From positions 16,506,501 to 16,570,500 of the forward strand of contig CM070578.1 in assembly GCA_036346355.1 (NCBI GenBank): 64,000 nucleotides of DNA, in the 5' to 3' direction. Below are positions 44,883 through 57,180 of this stretch, in pieces. The notes below the pieces were generated by a model, which was not told the origin of the DNA, searched no databases, and worked only from the letters and a program-made list of their open reading frames with translations. The translations under genes were made by a program, and so were the position numbers. The DNA is from Rhipidocladum racemiflorum. Taxonomy: Eukaryota > Streptophyta > Magnoliopsida > Poales > Poaceae. Each line of letters begins with the position of its first letter. The first letter of the stretch is position 1.

Positions 44883-45252
44883 GAAAAAAATGCTTAAATA
44901 TACAACAGGAAAAAAAATTGCGGAAATGACGTAGCGGCCACCACACCGCACGGCGGCCGCCACGCCCGACGGTGGCAGCCAGGTGCCGTCCCCTCGCCGC
45001 CTGGCTGCCGCTGTGCGGCGTGACGGCAGCCAGCCCTGGCCCAGCGCAGGTCCTCCTCCCCACGTGTGAGATTTTCGGGCACAAGTTGCACGGGAGGGCG
45101 TTGGAGGGCATGTTCGGGGCGCTGGAGGGGGCGACACCTGGCTGCCGCCGTGCGGTGTGGCGGCCGCCACGTCATTTCCGCAGTTTTTTTTTCCTTGTTG
45201 TGTATTTTTGATATTTTGTATTTTTTTTGTTGTATATTTGGTCATTTTGTCC
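44883..45252. mobile_element. Mutator-like MITE with GC-rich core, 370 bp
   Basis: The 10-bp duplication GTGTTTTTTC flanks it (44873-44882 and 45253-45262). Ends GAAAAAAATGCTTAAATATA and (complement) GGACAAAATGACCAAATATA, then a long inner inverted repeat containing TTGCGGAAATGACGT and CACACCGCACGGCGG. The core 44990-45130 is GC-rich and could be captured DNA, but no protein motif is recognisable. Confidence 0.85.
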
Positions 45253-45262
45253 GTGTTTTTTC

Positions 45263-45654
45263 CACTGAATAACTGAAGAGCCCAGACAACTCGAAAATGA
45301 TCATGTACGAAGTGTATACTACGTAGCAGGCCCCATGTCTTTGAAATTAAGGTTCATTTGATCAAGGCATGGATGGAAGGCCAAACCAAACGGACGACAG
45401 ACAATTGGACCGGGAGGCACCGGCCTATCGATGTGGAATGAGAAGAGACTAGGACCTGACTGACAAATGGACAAACTAGCTTAAACAGTACTACACTAGA
45501 AATTATAGATGGTGACTCGATCAGATGCACATGTGGAACTTTGAACGCATGCGTGGTCACCCATTCGCATTCTGCGATATTAATTAAGCCACATTCCGCA
45601 TTATTAAGCCAGGTCTGTTACTTATGCTTTGTTTCAACCAATATAGATTTTTTT
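45263..45654. other. Intergenic stretch, no gene seen
   Basis: Nothing recognised in either strand. Confidence 0.5.
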
Positions 45655-46140
45655 TTATCACCGTCGGTTCTTTGTTTGAGCCGATAGTAACCGCAACGCC
45701 CTCTAATTGGTCGCGGCCTTCCGCAACCCCATGACCGCCACCACACGCTATTCATCCCTCTCTCACGCGTCGCCGCCATCTGCTGCCCTTCTCTCTGATC
45801 GGCTCTACCGCCCGATCTGCGACCCTCGGTGGCCACCGTCATCTCCCTTCCCCTCCGATGCAGATGCCCTCTACGGCTTCTCCCCATTCCTCCTACTCTC
45901 CCTGCGCCGCCCCCTCCTCAATCACCCTCTTCTCCCTTTTTCCAGGCTAGTTTTGCCCTACCGTCGCCTGGCTCGGCTCCTCCACCAATTCCGAACTAGA
46001 ATCGATTGCGATGACATATTATCACTATTGTGTGAAAACCAACTGTGATAAAGCTTTCTCATCACTGTCTAAAAACTTTGTATCATTACCAAAACCCAAA
46101 CCCACAGTGATGATAAAAAAAGATCCGATTGTGATGTACA
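45655..46140. repeat. Remnant of CACTA subterminal sequence
   Basis: ATCACCGTCGGTTCTTTG and GAGCCGATAGTAA at the left, then AATCGATTGCGATGACAT, AACTGTGATAA and CCGATTGTGATG around 46000-46135. These resemble the CACTA arrays above but are diverged; GC-rich non-coding DNA lies between. No terminal CACTA was found. Confidence 0.5.
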
Positions 46141-46746
46141 GCAGTGATCCGATTTGGTCTCAAACAAAAATACTAGTTATACCCGGTCACAGTACTGTTC
46201 ATGGATAATCTGAGACATCCAAGCAGCCAAAGAAACAGTGGTCTCGCTCGACTCTCCTTTCTCAAACACATGGTCAAATCAATCAATAACGCGTGGCAGC
46301 GACTTCCATATTACGTGGGTAAGATCGATCTTTTTCTTCGGAGAAATTACATGGGCGAATTGCCATCAGCTACCGAAAGTTGCGGCAGAAAGCAGTCACC
46401 ATCGAGAAGAGAGAGAGAGAGCTAGCATCATCCTATGGGAGGCTGACGAGATTTGCCGGCCGGCATCCTATGCTAGCTCTTCTTGCAGTCTTTTCTTCCT
46501 CTCTCCTTCTGGATCGAGGAGCACATGTAGAGCCAGCCAAGCCACTGTGCCCTAAAGCAAAAGGCCAAGGTGAGAGAAGAGAGATCACACAAGGACAGTG
46601 CTTAGATTTTGGTCGGCGCTGGCCGGCGCTTGTAGCTGTACCACGGAAGAAGCTTCAGTCTCATCTCACCGGCCCCATGGTTGGCCGGCAGGCAGTAGAT
46701 ACTGCTGGATAGTATTAATTTGCGGCAGCTGCAGTTGTACGCCGTC
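46141..46746. other. Stretch without recognised gene
   Basis: Open frames of up to 110 codons exist but no motif is recognised. The LTR element at 46752 interrupts it. Confidence 0.4.
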
Positions 46747-46751
46747 GGCCG

Positions 46752-48580
46752 TGTTGGAATTGAGACTCAAAATTTTTGAGACAACTCTCTCTTTTATTCT
46801 CTCTTATTTTTCTTTCTTGCTTCTTGCTTACAAACCTCAACCCTACCTCTATATTTATACTAAAAAACTGTAGCCTTAAGGAACGGAATAGGATTCCAGT
46901 TCCTTGTCCTAATCCACCTCCTTGTCCTACTCGGACTCTTAATCATAAACTTCCTAAACAAACTTTCCTATTATGACTCATACTCCGTATACTACTCAAA
47001 CTTCATACCGTGTACAAGATTAACTCCAACATTCACCCCCTTAATCTTGTAACACTGACTCTTACTCATAATTATTCACGCTAATTTTTTCTTACGACAA
47101 TAGCTTCACACCATTACCGTTGGCTTCACGTTCCCCAGCAGCTTCACACCGCCATCTTCTCATAGCTTGCGGCCTCTCACCGCTTTTGTCGTCGGTCTCA
47201 CACCGATTTCACCTTGCAGTGGCATCACACCATCATCATTGTCGTAGCGGTCTCGCACCGTCGTCGTTGTCGGCGTCACACCAACTTCTCCTTGTAACGG
47301 TATCACACCGTTGTTGCCGTCGGCGTCGCACCGACTCTCCTCCATAGTGATCTCACATTGCCACCTCCACGAACACAGCCTCACACCGACGTTCGTGACC
47401 TCCATCGCGCAATCTCTCATCGCCAGCCTCGATGGCGTCGCTCCTTCTCTTTCTTTGGACACTCGTACGCATAATGTCCAAACTCCTCACAACTGTAACA
47501 TTGCACCTTGGTTTTATCCTTACGCCATTCTTCTCCACGGCCACAGCCACAGCCACGACCTCGCCCCCGCCCTCGCGATGAGTCATATCCCCTTGTCAAA
47601 AGAAGTTGCTCCTCAGTGCGCTTCTCTCGTGCCTTGAGACGCTCACCACGCAGAGATGCTCCTCTCCATCTTTTTTCGATGCTTGCTCTCCTTCTGTTCC
47701 TGTGTACAGACTGCTGCTCCTCGATGCCGTGCCGATACACACGCAGAGCTCCTCCTCTGCCTTTTCTAGTTGCCCGTCACGGCTTTCTCTGTTCTATTTC
47801 CTTTGCACCTTTGACGCTAGATCTTCCTCTGTCTTCTTGCCTTTGCCACGACCTCCGTTCCTTTGGTTAGCTTGCAATGCATTACTTGCTTGCACAACCA
47901 GCCGCTAGAAGTCACTTGTGATGTTTACTGCTGCCTCACGTCGTCTCCAACCGAGCAACACCTTGCAGCCTCGCGGTACGCAGTCGCCTTTTCTTTCCTT
48001 CGCCGGCCACCGAACCCACACGCTGAATAACGCCGCAGCTCTCCTCGCGCCGTCACTAGCACACACGCTCTCCTGAACAGCGCCCGTCCGCGTCTGCGCC
48101 ACTTGGCTTCGCACCGGTTCACCTCTCGCACGGATGTCGCCTCACTAAAATCTTTCCGTGTGGTTCCCGTGCCGAGACTCCACGCCGCACCAGCAGCTCG
48201 CCGACTGCCGTGGGGTGCCGCTGCTTCCTTAGTGCCGCCTCAAAGTCTCCTCCCGGGGGGGGCAACGGATTAATCCAAAACCTTAAGCTCTGATACCAAT
48301 TGTTGGAATTGAGACTCAAAATCTTTGAGACAACTCTCTCTTTTATTCTCTCTTATTTTTCTTTCTTGCTTCTTGCTTACAAACCTCAACCCTACCTCTA
48401 TATTTATACTAAAAAACTGTAGCCTTAAGGAACGGAATAGGATTCCAGTTCCTTGTCCTAATCCACCTCCTTGTCCTACTCGGACTCTTAATCATAAACT
48501 TCCTAAACAAACTTTCCTATTATGACTCATACTCCGTATACTACTTAAACTTCATACCGTGTACAAGATTAACTCCAACA
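46752..48580 (-). mobile_element. Non-autonomous copia-like LTR element with gag zinc knuckle
   Basis: Two 280-bp LTRs (46752-47031 and 48301-48580) with only about two differences. GGCCG is duplicated on both sides (46747-46751 and 48581-48585). GCTCTGATACCA (48287-48298) beside the right LTR is the complement of an initiator-Met primer site, and CCCCC/TTAA text at 47036 beside the left LTR is a polypurine tract in reverse, so it is read leftwards. The 1.27-kb interior has no protease, integrase or RT. The few LTR changes suggest a recent insertion. Confidence 0.93.
47417..47740 (-). pseudogene. Gag-derived CCHC zinc-knuckle frame of the copia-like element
   Basis: A 107-codon frame. The C-terminal half has an RGRGRGRG stretch then VQCYSCEEFGHYAYECPKK, a CX2CX4HX4C knuckle as in the nucleocapsid part of copia gag. 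The N-terminal part (EKRTEEQLLL) is also gag-like. The rest of gag-pol is missing. Confidence 0.8.
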
Positions 48581-48585
48581 GGCCG

Positions 48586-50957
48586 CGGGGCAAGAGCTAG
48601 CTCAACCTTTCAGCTTCCATTATTCGTTTCGCATCACATTAGCCAGAATTATAAGCGGGAGTTCCGCATGTTTTTCTTTATTTTCTTGCGGCAGTCTAGT
48701 TTGTCTGAAGATTGTCAATCAAAGCCCTTTATACCAAAAAGTTAGGACAAAAGCCTAAAAGCAGTAGTTTTAGAGACCCTCCGCCATGGTTCAAAATCTC
48801 GACTTTCGGCTGGGGCTGAGATTCCAGATCTCGGCGAGATAAAAAAGTCTTAAAATTTTTCAAATTGCTACAGTGATTTCAAGATATTTTGGTTTTTTTT
48901 TTTACCGAGATGATCACAAATTTGACCGGTTTTCGTATTTGTATGAGCGGATTTAGCACCGAATTTTTTGTGGCAACATGTAATGCCTTTTCTAAGGAAT
49001 ACATGTGAAAATTTTGTAAAAAAAAAATTCATATACAAATTATAGTCATATTAACCGAAATTTTTACAAAGGGTTGAATAGCGCTGAAATTTTGATCACA
49101 TTGGCCAACATTTCGGTTATTTCGGCCAGAATTTCAGTTTAGCCGGCTGCCAAAATACCAGAATTGAAATTTGGTATTTTCCATTTCAGCCAGAATTCAG
49201 ATTTCGGCTGCCCCCTAGATGTTGTCTGAAATTGAAATTTGTAACCTTGCCTTCTATACCTTTTTCGTTGCGAGGGTGAATCCATGTACTCTGACCGATT
49301 GTTCATCTGAATTTGTTGAATCAACGTGCGATTCTTTAATCCTTCCCTTCCCCATTGCCTTGCTAGCTAAGATGGCCATCGTTGTTGATATTGAGCCATC
49401 GAAAGCTAAGGCTAATGGTAGGAAGGATATGTAAGCATGCATGCATGCATGCTTGTTTCTTCTGACAGCCCGGGCCGCCAGAAAGGCCCATACAGATATA
49501 CAGAATTCCTCTATTAGGCCCATGGTAGGAAGGATTACATTTGGGCTGTTCGTGTAATTAAGAACTGGAGCCCAAAGGTTCATGGCCACATTCATGCCGT
49601 TTCAAAGTTCAAACTAGGGTTCCGAATAAAAAAAAGTTCGAATTAGGCTGGCTCGGACAGCATATATCGTGCTCATCATCAGTGTTGTACGTAGCCATGT
49701 ATTCATGTACGCATCCATGTATGATCATCAACCAGTGTGCCCAAAATGGTGGCAAGACAGCGTATATGTGTTGTTCAAATAGGTTGTTAATCTAAGTCTT
49801 TTACAACTAGAAGCCTTTTGGTTGTATAAGCTAACCCTCTGTAATCTTTGAATTGTTTTCTGTGGTTTTTTCTCGTAAGAGTTTTTTCATGTTAAATCTT
49901 GAGAAATTTTACGGTGGATAGCATGGGTAGTAATTAATGGTAGTAAAATTAGATCTAGCCGTTCAATTTTTAAGGGTATTTTAGACTTTGATCATGTATA
50001 TTCTGTTTGCAATGCCCCTGTTAGCCGTTCAATGATGTTGTGTTTGATGACGTACTGTAATGGACCTCAAGGAGAGCATGTGAATCTTGATAATGTACGT
50101 AGGCGACGAAGACTTTGAGGTGCAATGAAAAATATGACTCTTGGATGTCAAGGCAATATAAGTGGTTTAAGAAGTTGAAGCTCAAGATCAACCCTCATCA
50201 TCCATGGCACCAGCGTTGGTGCAAGTGAAGCTGAGGGAGGGTGATGATGACATACTCAGCGAACCACTACCTCAAGGGGCGGAGCCCAATAGGCTCACCA
50301 GGTGTCACAGGACACAGGGTCCAAAAATATTTTTAGTGAGTATAAACTACTATGGCCCATGGGTGAATCCCCCTGCCAAAAATTAGTGCACCCCCCTGAA
50401 GGCAGAAGACCTGAAGCAGTGAAGCTGGGCCGAGCAGCCTGCAGCCCGTTTGCATGCACCGATGCACGTATTGGCTGGATGAGTGGGATTACGAGAAGCC
50501 AGACAGTCGGACTCGGCTCGCTCGGTCGCTCCGCTGTCCTGCCGCATTTGCCGTCGACGCTGCTGCCAGGACCCAGGAACGCCACGACAAGTCACCAACC
50601 GCCGCGGTGAGCCGGTGAAGGAGCTGGAGAAGAGTTGCCGCTGTGCCGCAACGCCTGCTAGTCCTACGCCGGCTGCTAGTCCACTGCATCATGCGTCCAG
50701 ACGTCCAGTTGAGTGCTTGAGTTGACCAGTTCGGCAGTTCCTGCAATGCAAAAGGTTAGCGATATGTTGATATTTGGCTAGCTGCGAAGAATGAGTTAAT
50801 TGATTTTAGGAAGTGGCGAAGTGCAAGTTTGAATTCTGCTTATCATTGGTTCCATTATCCTCTCGAAATCTGTCGTAGGTCCTTACTTAAACAACACTCA
50901 CCTCAAGCCCCTTACTGTCCAAGTTCTGTCTGTATCATTTTCTGAATCATCAATCAT
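48586..50957. other. Intergenic stretch with a decayed repeat
   Basis: 48784-49205 contains GGTTCAAAATCTCGACTTTC and many GAAATTT/AAATTTC words and relates to 30400-32640. A GCAT tandem (GCATGCATGCATGCATGC) is near 49436. 50270-50400 has GGGGCGGAGCCCAATAGG, a typical border of small hAT-like repeats, but no partner end was found. No gene recognised. Confidence 0.45.
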
Positions 50958-50962
50958 GTATG

Positions 50963-51640
50963 TGTTTGCGCCAAAATTCGGTACATGGCAAAATGGGTTT
51001 GAATCGGATAAAAGCAATTGTATGTGTTTGCATCGGAATTCGGTGTGTATTGAAATCAGTCCGAGACGGAAAGGAAGCGTTCGCATGGAAAGAAATCATC
51101 AAACGAATCGGAAAAGGAATCCGTTTCTAAAAAGGGAAGGAAATCAGATAATAGGCCGATACGGATAAACGCACCGTATCCGTGTACAACTCGGATCGGC
51201 CAGGCATGTTATAAAAGGAGGTGGGTGTCAAGCGGCAAAAATCAATCAATTCCAACAACTACTTTTTACAGCCTCTTTTACATTGCTTTAGCTTCATAGA
51301 TTTCTTTACAAGTCGACGGAATCAACATAGTTGCGCATCGCCGATTGTTGATTTTAGCCGATTTCACCCAGGTTTGATTTGCTTCGTTTTGTTGCGCATC
51401 GCCTTCCCGAAGCCGATTTTACCTTGTATCCGGATCAACTGTAACCGGTTGATCTAGTTATCTCCTAATCGGTTCTTGCCGACTAGTGAAAAGCCGATAG
51501 ATCCTTGTTTATCGGCTTCGATCAAATTACAAATTCTACCTTGTCGATTTCAGGTCAAATCGACTGGCACGCTCTGCAAACCCGGTGTTTGTCTTGTGTG
51601 TTCGAGGCCTAAAACCCCCTTCACGTTTTTGGCGCGAACA
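50963..51640 (+). repeat. 5' LTR of the gypsy element
   Basis: 678 bp. TTATAAAAGGAGG at about 51209 is the likely promoter. TTGCGCATCGCC occurs twice. Except for ACAG (51268-51271) against CTGA (62167-62170), I see no difference from the 3' LTR. Confidence 0.95.
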
Positions 51641-51645
51641 TATTT

Positions 51646-51663
51646 TGGCACGTCCGGTGGGAC
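51646..51663 (+). other. Primer-binding site of the gypsy element
   Basis: TGGCACGTCCGGTGGGAC begins a few bases after the 5' LTR. I do not name the tRNA. Confidence 0.6.
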
Positions 51664-51672
51664 CCAAAAAGA

Positions 51673-53395
51673 ATGTTGTCAACCGACAAACCCGCAGTCA
51701 CCGCCGATATCAACACCGATGCCATAATCGCGCCCCAGATGGCCGATTTAACTCCTGAGCAACGGAAAGAACTCGAAGATCGAAAGGCAGCTCTGGAGGA
51801 AATGATGCTACGATGCTTCCAGAAAACACGCCGTGGCGTTACTCAAAAGATTGCACTCCCAAGCATCAATCCTATCGGAGATTCAACATCTGAATCGGTA
51901 AGCCGATACGCACCCGCTCAAGCTGATTTATCTAGTATGATCGAGCAATCTGTCCATCACGCATTGATTAACCAATCATCGGCTCTAGTGTCTACTTTAA
52001 AGCCGATGATAGAAAATAGTGTGAAAACGATTGCTCAAGAATTAGCTGCGTCTGGAAGCCTGCTAGATCCACCACAAACCATCCCTACGTACCCAGTATA
52101 TTCCATAGCACCCAACACCAACACAGTAAACGTGTCGGCTCAAGCACCTATCATGATGCCGGCTCAACCTACTGTTTTGAAACCGAGCATACAGAGAGAT
52201 GGGTTCACACACTACCATGGGCACACGGATGGAGCCAAGATAGGTGCATCAAATCAATCAAGTCGCCTCCAATAACATCGGGTTATCGGCTTATCAGCCG
52301 ATTGAAATGGGACAGGTTCCACAGTCACGAGGGGCCACAACCATGAAACAAGCACCATATAGGGTGGTGCCATACGTCGAACCTTTCGCGCCCATACCCG
52401 ATGCATTAGGTTTTAATCACAATTACGACGCAGCACCAAGACCTCCTGAGGTGCGAGTTGGACAAAGGCCCGAGTTTGCACTCGGGGGGCAGGGCGCAAA
52501 CAATGAGAATTGGCCGTGTCCGGCTGCACCACAAGCCGAAAATGTTAATTGGGCGTAACAAATTGCCAATGTTTTGAGAGAACAGTTCGGTTTACAACCC
52601 GGAGGAGAGTGATCGGCTACGAGGAAGCCGTGCACTCGATTACATAGACCGAATGCCGTACCCCCACAACTTTAGGGTACCAGACTTTGCTAAATTCTCG
52701 AGGATGATTCTATTACCACAATTGAGCATATCGGACGGTTCATAGCTCAATGTGGGGAGGCACAATCCGATGGTTTAAAAATTAGGTTGTTTCCTTTATC
52801 ATTATCCGCCTTTGCATTCACTTGGTTCACAAATCTACCACCTAATTCAGTTCATATATGGAGCGATTTAGAAAGCCGATTCCATGAGTACTTCTTTTCG
52901 AACTATGGAGCTTAGGATTTCTGATCTTAGTTCAAATTCGGCTGTATACGCGAATCGGTCTCTGATTATATCAAAAGATTTGGGCGTCGGAATAGGTGCT
53001 CTGATGTAACATTACCCGACGATCAATTGGTCGACCTAGCGTTCCAAGGGTTAATCCCTCCATTAAAAGAAAAGTTGTCGAGGCCAGGAGTTCCCGACTT
53101 GGGCCACCTACTCCATCGCGTATCGGCACATGAAAGCCGATATGCAGAGAGCAAAGGGTTTAAAGATAGGTTTAGGACAAACGGCAATGAAAAGGCCAAA
53201 GTAAACATGGTAGATTACGATTCGGCGACACCTCGACGACGGCGAAGTGAACATAGCCGAGTGGGCCAAAGGTTCCAAAAACCACTCGTATGCTCTCGCT
53301 TAGGCCGACAAAGAATAAAGCGGAAGTCAAGTACTCGTATGATGTGTCGAAGTGTGACAAGATATTTGATTTATTACTACAAGAAAAACTCATAA
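51673..53395 (+). pseudogene. Gypsy gag, frameshifted
   Basis: Starts MLSTDKPAV at 51673 and stays open to about 52240, then continues in another frame (52244-52558). The retrotransposon gag domain follows in pieces: TIEHIGRFIAQCGEAQSDG, FPLSLSAFAFTWFTNLPPNS, IWSDLESRFHEYFFS (52700-52910), then LVDLAFQGLIPPLKEK from 53027 and RVSAHESRYAES. KWHHSFSHNTNDC appears near 53460. At least three frame changes and several stops break it. Confidence 0.85.
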
Positions 53396-54229
53396 GGTTA
53401 CTGAGAAGGGCATATCATACCATCGGCCGAAGAAATTAGAAAGCGAAGGTATTGCAAATGGCATCATTCGTTCTCTCATAACACTAACGATTGCAATATT
53501 TTTCGACAACAGATCCAATCGGCCATCGCCGATGGCAGGTTAAAGTTTGCGTAAGAATCGGCTATGCAGATAGATATGGGCCCTTTTCAGGTCAACATGG
53601 TTCAATGTTCACGAAAAGAAAAGAGGCCTGCGGAAGAGGATAAGCCGACTAAGAGAATTATATCACGAGGCGAGACAGTCTGAGATCATCCGGTTCTATA
53701 CAAATAGAAGCCGATAAAAATGGACAAAACTCAAGAACGGTGAAACCAAGAGGGGACTTAGAGGCTCGGTAGATGGTATCGAAATGAGAAGGCTCCAAGA
53801 AGAGCCGATTTCAAACCAAAGCCGACCTTCTCACAACTCCCGGGAAATATGAAAGGATAAGTCGAAGGTATAGCCCTCAACACCACCAGGGTTTTCATCG
53901 ATCGAGGGCAAAGGAGGGACGAGCGTCGGCGCCGATGTGCCACATCGGCCGATTACTGAAGAAGAGAAACATCGGCAATGTCCTTTTTGGCGATTTCTTT
54001 GGGGAGAGAGGATGACCTTACCATGATTGTATCTTGTCCTATGCAACACTCGTCTACATGTCGGCCAAACCAATCAGTAAAAGACAAAGGTTGTCCAGAC
54101 CGATACACGATCGCCCGTAAGTAAGGGGCGTAAGGCCGATCTATGAAAGGTTGTCAACATCGAACAAGGCGAATCCTCCCAAAATCAGGAATTATCGGCT
54201 AACGCAAGAAGGATGGAATCGGCAAATAA

Positions 54230-54790
54230 ATGGGCAATTTAGCTGGAAAGATAAGAAAGCCGATAGAACCCAAACCTAGATGGTGCCCTTCGGGTCTCAG
54301 CAAGTCGCAACGCAGAAGGCTTCAGCGATTAAAAACACAAGAAGAAAGGGAAGCCGAAAAGGAGAGTGAGAGGGATCGGACGTTTAATAAGTTAAGACCG
54401 GTACCGATTTTGAAAAAGGAGTGGAGAAAGAAGGAACAGATCGATAGTGATTCAGACCAATCGGTTCAATCCAGTTCTCCGATGATCCGAGATGATACGC
54501 CACCAATGGATATAAACATGGTATTCACTTTACCTGCCGAGTTCAGAACCGAAGAATCGGCTGAAGAAGTGTTCGCCCAATTGTGCCTCGGAGCACCAGA
54601 CGCTGTGTTTGAAAAACCACAAGACATGCATCGGCATCTGAAACCATTGTATCTAAAAGGATACATTAATGGCCGACCAATATCCCGTATGTTGGTCGAT
54701 GGCGGGGCAACGGTCAATGCCGTTAAGTACTTTCAGAAAGTTGGGAAAAGCCGACGAAGACTTAATCAAGACCAACATGGTGCTAAATGA
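54230..54790 (+). pseudogene. Gypsy aspartic protease region
   Basis: An open frame of 186 codons. A basic, Glu-rich linker is followed by LKGYINGRPISRMLVDGGAT, the retropepsin active-site strand with D-G-G in place of the usual D-S/T-G, as in many plant gypsy elements. It ends early by frameshift after NAVKYFQKVGK. Confidence 0.8.
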
Positions 54791-55384
54791 CTTCACCGGA
54801 GACCCAACTGAGGCTAAAGGCGTAATGGTGTCGAATCGATACCGGTAATAAAACTTTGCCGATCGCGTTTTTGTGATTGAAGCTAAAGGCAATTACAGCG
54901 TACTCCTTGGCGGGATCGATCCATGCTAATCGTTGTATACCATCAACTATGCACCGTAAATCGTGCGGTGGAACGATGATACAAGAGAAGTCGTACCACC
55001 GACACATCGGCTCATATCGCCATGGCTAGCCCACGACACCAATTGGCCACACGAAGAGGCTGAATGCATATCGGGAAAAGCCTTGGACAATTGCGATTTT
55101 ATCTGTATTGAGAAATCAGATTCAAGCCGATCAGCGTTAAACCCAATACGTTTGATCGGACAGGCAGTGATAAGAAGATGGAGCGCAAGACAATAGCAAA
55201 ACTGCAGGAAAAAGCAAGGAGCTATCGGCGGGAAGAATACGAAGAAGTCATTGAAGATTTTGAAGAAGAAAGAAAGGGGTTAGGATTTACTTCACGATTT
55301 GCTTGAAGAGATCGATATTGGGGAAGGGGATAGCAAAGACCAACGTTTGTAAGTGCTAAATTAGAACCCAGTTATAAAGCAAAG

Positions 55385-56449
55385 TTGGTCGAAATACTCA
55401 AGGAATATAAGGATTGCTTTGCGTGGGAGTATTATGAAATGCCAGGTTTAAGCCGACAGCTAGTTGAACATCGGCTACCTATAAAACCTGGCTATCGGCC
55501 GTTCAAACAGTACCCGAGGCGGTTTAACCCTACGTTGTATGACGCTATAAAGGAAGAAGTAGGACGATTGCTAGAGGCGAAATTTATCCGGCCTTGCCGA
55601 TACGCTGAGTGGGTCTCAAACATCGTCCCTGTGAAGAAGAAAAACGGCAAACTTAGGGTATGTGTCGATTTTAGAGATTTAAACAAAGCTACGCCAAAAG
55701 ACGAGTACCCGATGCCCATAGCCGATATGCTTATCGATGCTGCATCTGGGAATAAAATCATAAGTTTTTTGGACGGGAACGCCGGATACAATCAGATATT
55801 CATGGCCGAAGCCGATATACCCAAAACGGCTTTCAGATGCCCGGGGGCTTTAGGGCTATATGAATGGAAAGTTATGACCTTCGGTTTAAAAAATGCCGGT
55901 GCTACTTATCAACGTGCTATGAACCATATTTTCCATGATTTGATCGGCAATACTGTGGAAATATACATTGACGACGTAGTGGTAAAATCCAAAGAAGACT
56001 GGCAACATTTAGCCGATCTGGAAAAGATGTTCGAAAGCACAAGGTTGCATGGGTTAAAAATGAACCCCCTCAAATGTGCTTTCGGGGTGTCGGCTGGGCA
56101 ATTTCTTGGGTTTACGGTACATGAAGGAGGAATTGAAGTAAACGAAGCCAAGGTAAAAGCCATAGCCGATACTAAACCGCCGACAAGTAAAAAGGAGTTG
56201 CAGATATTGATTGGAAAAATCAACTACTTGCGACGTTTCATCTCAAACTTGTCAGGGCGTATTCGTGCTTTCACACCGCTGCTGAAAATTAAAGACAACC
56301 TAGAGTTCAAATGGGGAGCCGATCAGCAAAAAGCCTTCGACGACATAAAAGGATATCTGATGAGTCCACCAGTATTGACCGCACCAAAACACGGTATACC
56401 TTTTAGACTATATATATCGGCTGAAGGTGATTCGATTAGGCGCTTTTAA
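55385..56449 (+). pseudogene. Gypsy reverse transcriptase, open for 354 codons
   Basis: PGYRPFKQYPRRFNP, EEVGRLLEAKFIRPC, NIVPVKKKNGKLRVCVDFRD with the first catalytic Asp nearby, DEYPMPIADMLID, SFLDGNAGYNQIFM, TFGLKNAGATYQRAMN, then YIDDVVVKSK with the YIDD active site, LKCAFGVSAGQFLGF, and the start of the connection domain up to RLYISAEGD. Size and motifs fit a whole RT domain. It ends by a frameshift at about 56430 at the start of RNase H. The long open frame contrasts with the broken neighbours. Confidence 0.92.
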
Positions 56450-57180
56450 CACAAGAAGCCGATAGGAAGGAACGAGCAATATTCTACTTAAGCCGACGTC
56501 TTCTAGATGCAGAAACCAGGTATCCCCTAGTAGAAAAATTATGCTTATCATTGTATTTTGCTTGCACCAAGTTAAGACATTATATGCTGGCTTCCAAGTG
56601 CGTCATAATATGCAAAACCGATATAGTGAAATACATATTATCGGCGCCAATTCTACGAGGTCGGCTTGGTAAATGGGCATACGCCCTAACAGAGTTTGAG
56701 TTATCCTATGAATCGGCTAAATCTGTGAAAGGACAAGTCAGGCCGATTTTATCACAGGAGTGAAACATTAGTAGGAACAACTAGTGTAACTCCTTGGCAA
56801 TTGTATTTTGATGGGTCTGTTTGCCAAGAAGGCGAAGGCATCGGTGTGGTATTAGTTTCACCTAGAAAGCAGGAGTATGACTTCATGTATCGGCTAAATA
56901 GCCGATGTTCAAATAATCAAGCAGAATACGAAGCATTACTAAGGGGTCTACAACTGTTAGATAACATCGGAGTGAGAGACGTCGAAGCTTTTGGAGATTC
57001 GATGTTAATTGTACAGCAAGTCAGAGGAGAATACCGATGCAATGATGATGCACTAACCCAGTACTTGCATCAATGCCTCCAGATCATCGAGATGTTCACT
57101 ACATTTTCCATAAAACATATCCCCAGAGAAGCTAATGATAAAGCAAACCGATTGGCACAAAGTGCATCAGGGTACAAGAT
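56450..57180 (+). pseudogene. Dual RNase H region (Ty3-type then archaeal-type)
   Basis: 56450-56763 reads in shifted frames: RAIFYLSRRLLDAETRYPL, LSLYFACTKLRHYMLASK and GRLGKWAYALTEFELSYES, a Ty3-type RNase H. A frameshift at 56740 follows. From 56801: YFDGSVCQEGEGIGVVLVSP, NNQAEYEALLRGLQLL and EAFGDSMLIVQQV, an archaeal-type RNase H with its D, E and D. The final ADxLA motif reads KANRLA, so the fourth acidic residue is Asn. Confidence 0.88.

Noticed and set aside
50204..50746. Overlapping frames of 60-102 codons on both strands
   Set aside because: No family motif and no splice-compatible continuation; GC-rich shadow frames.
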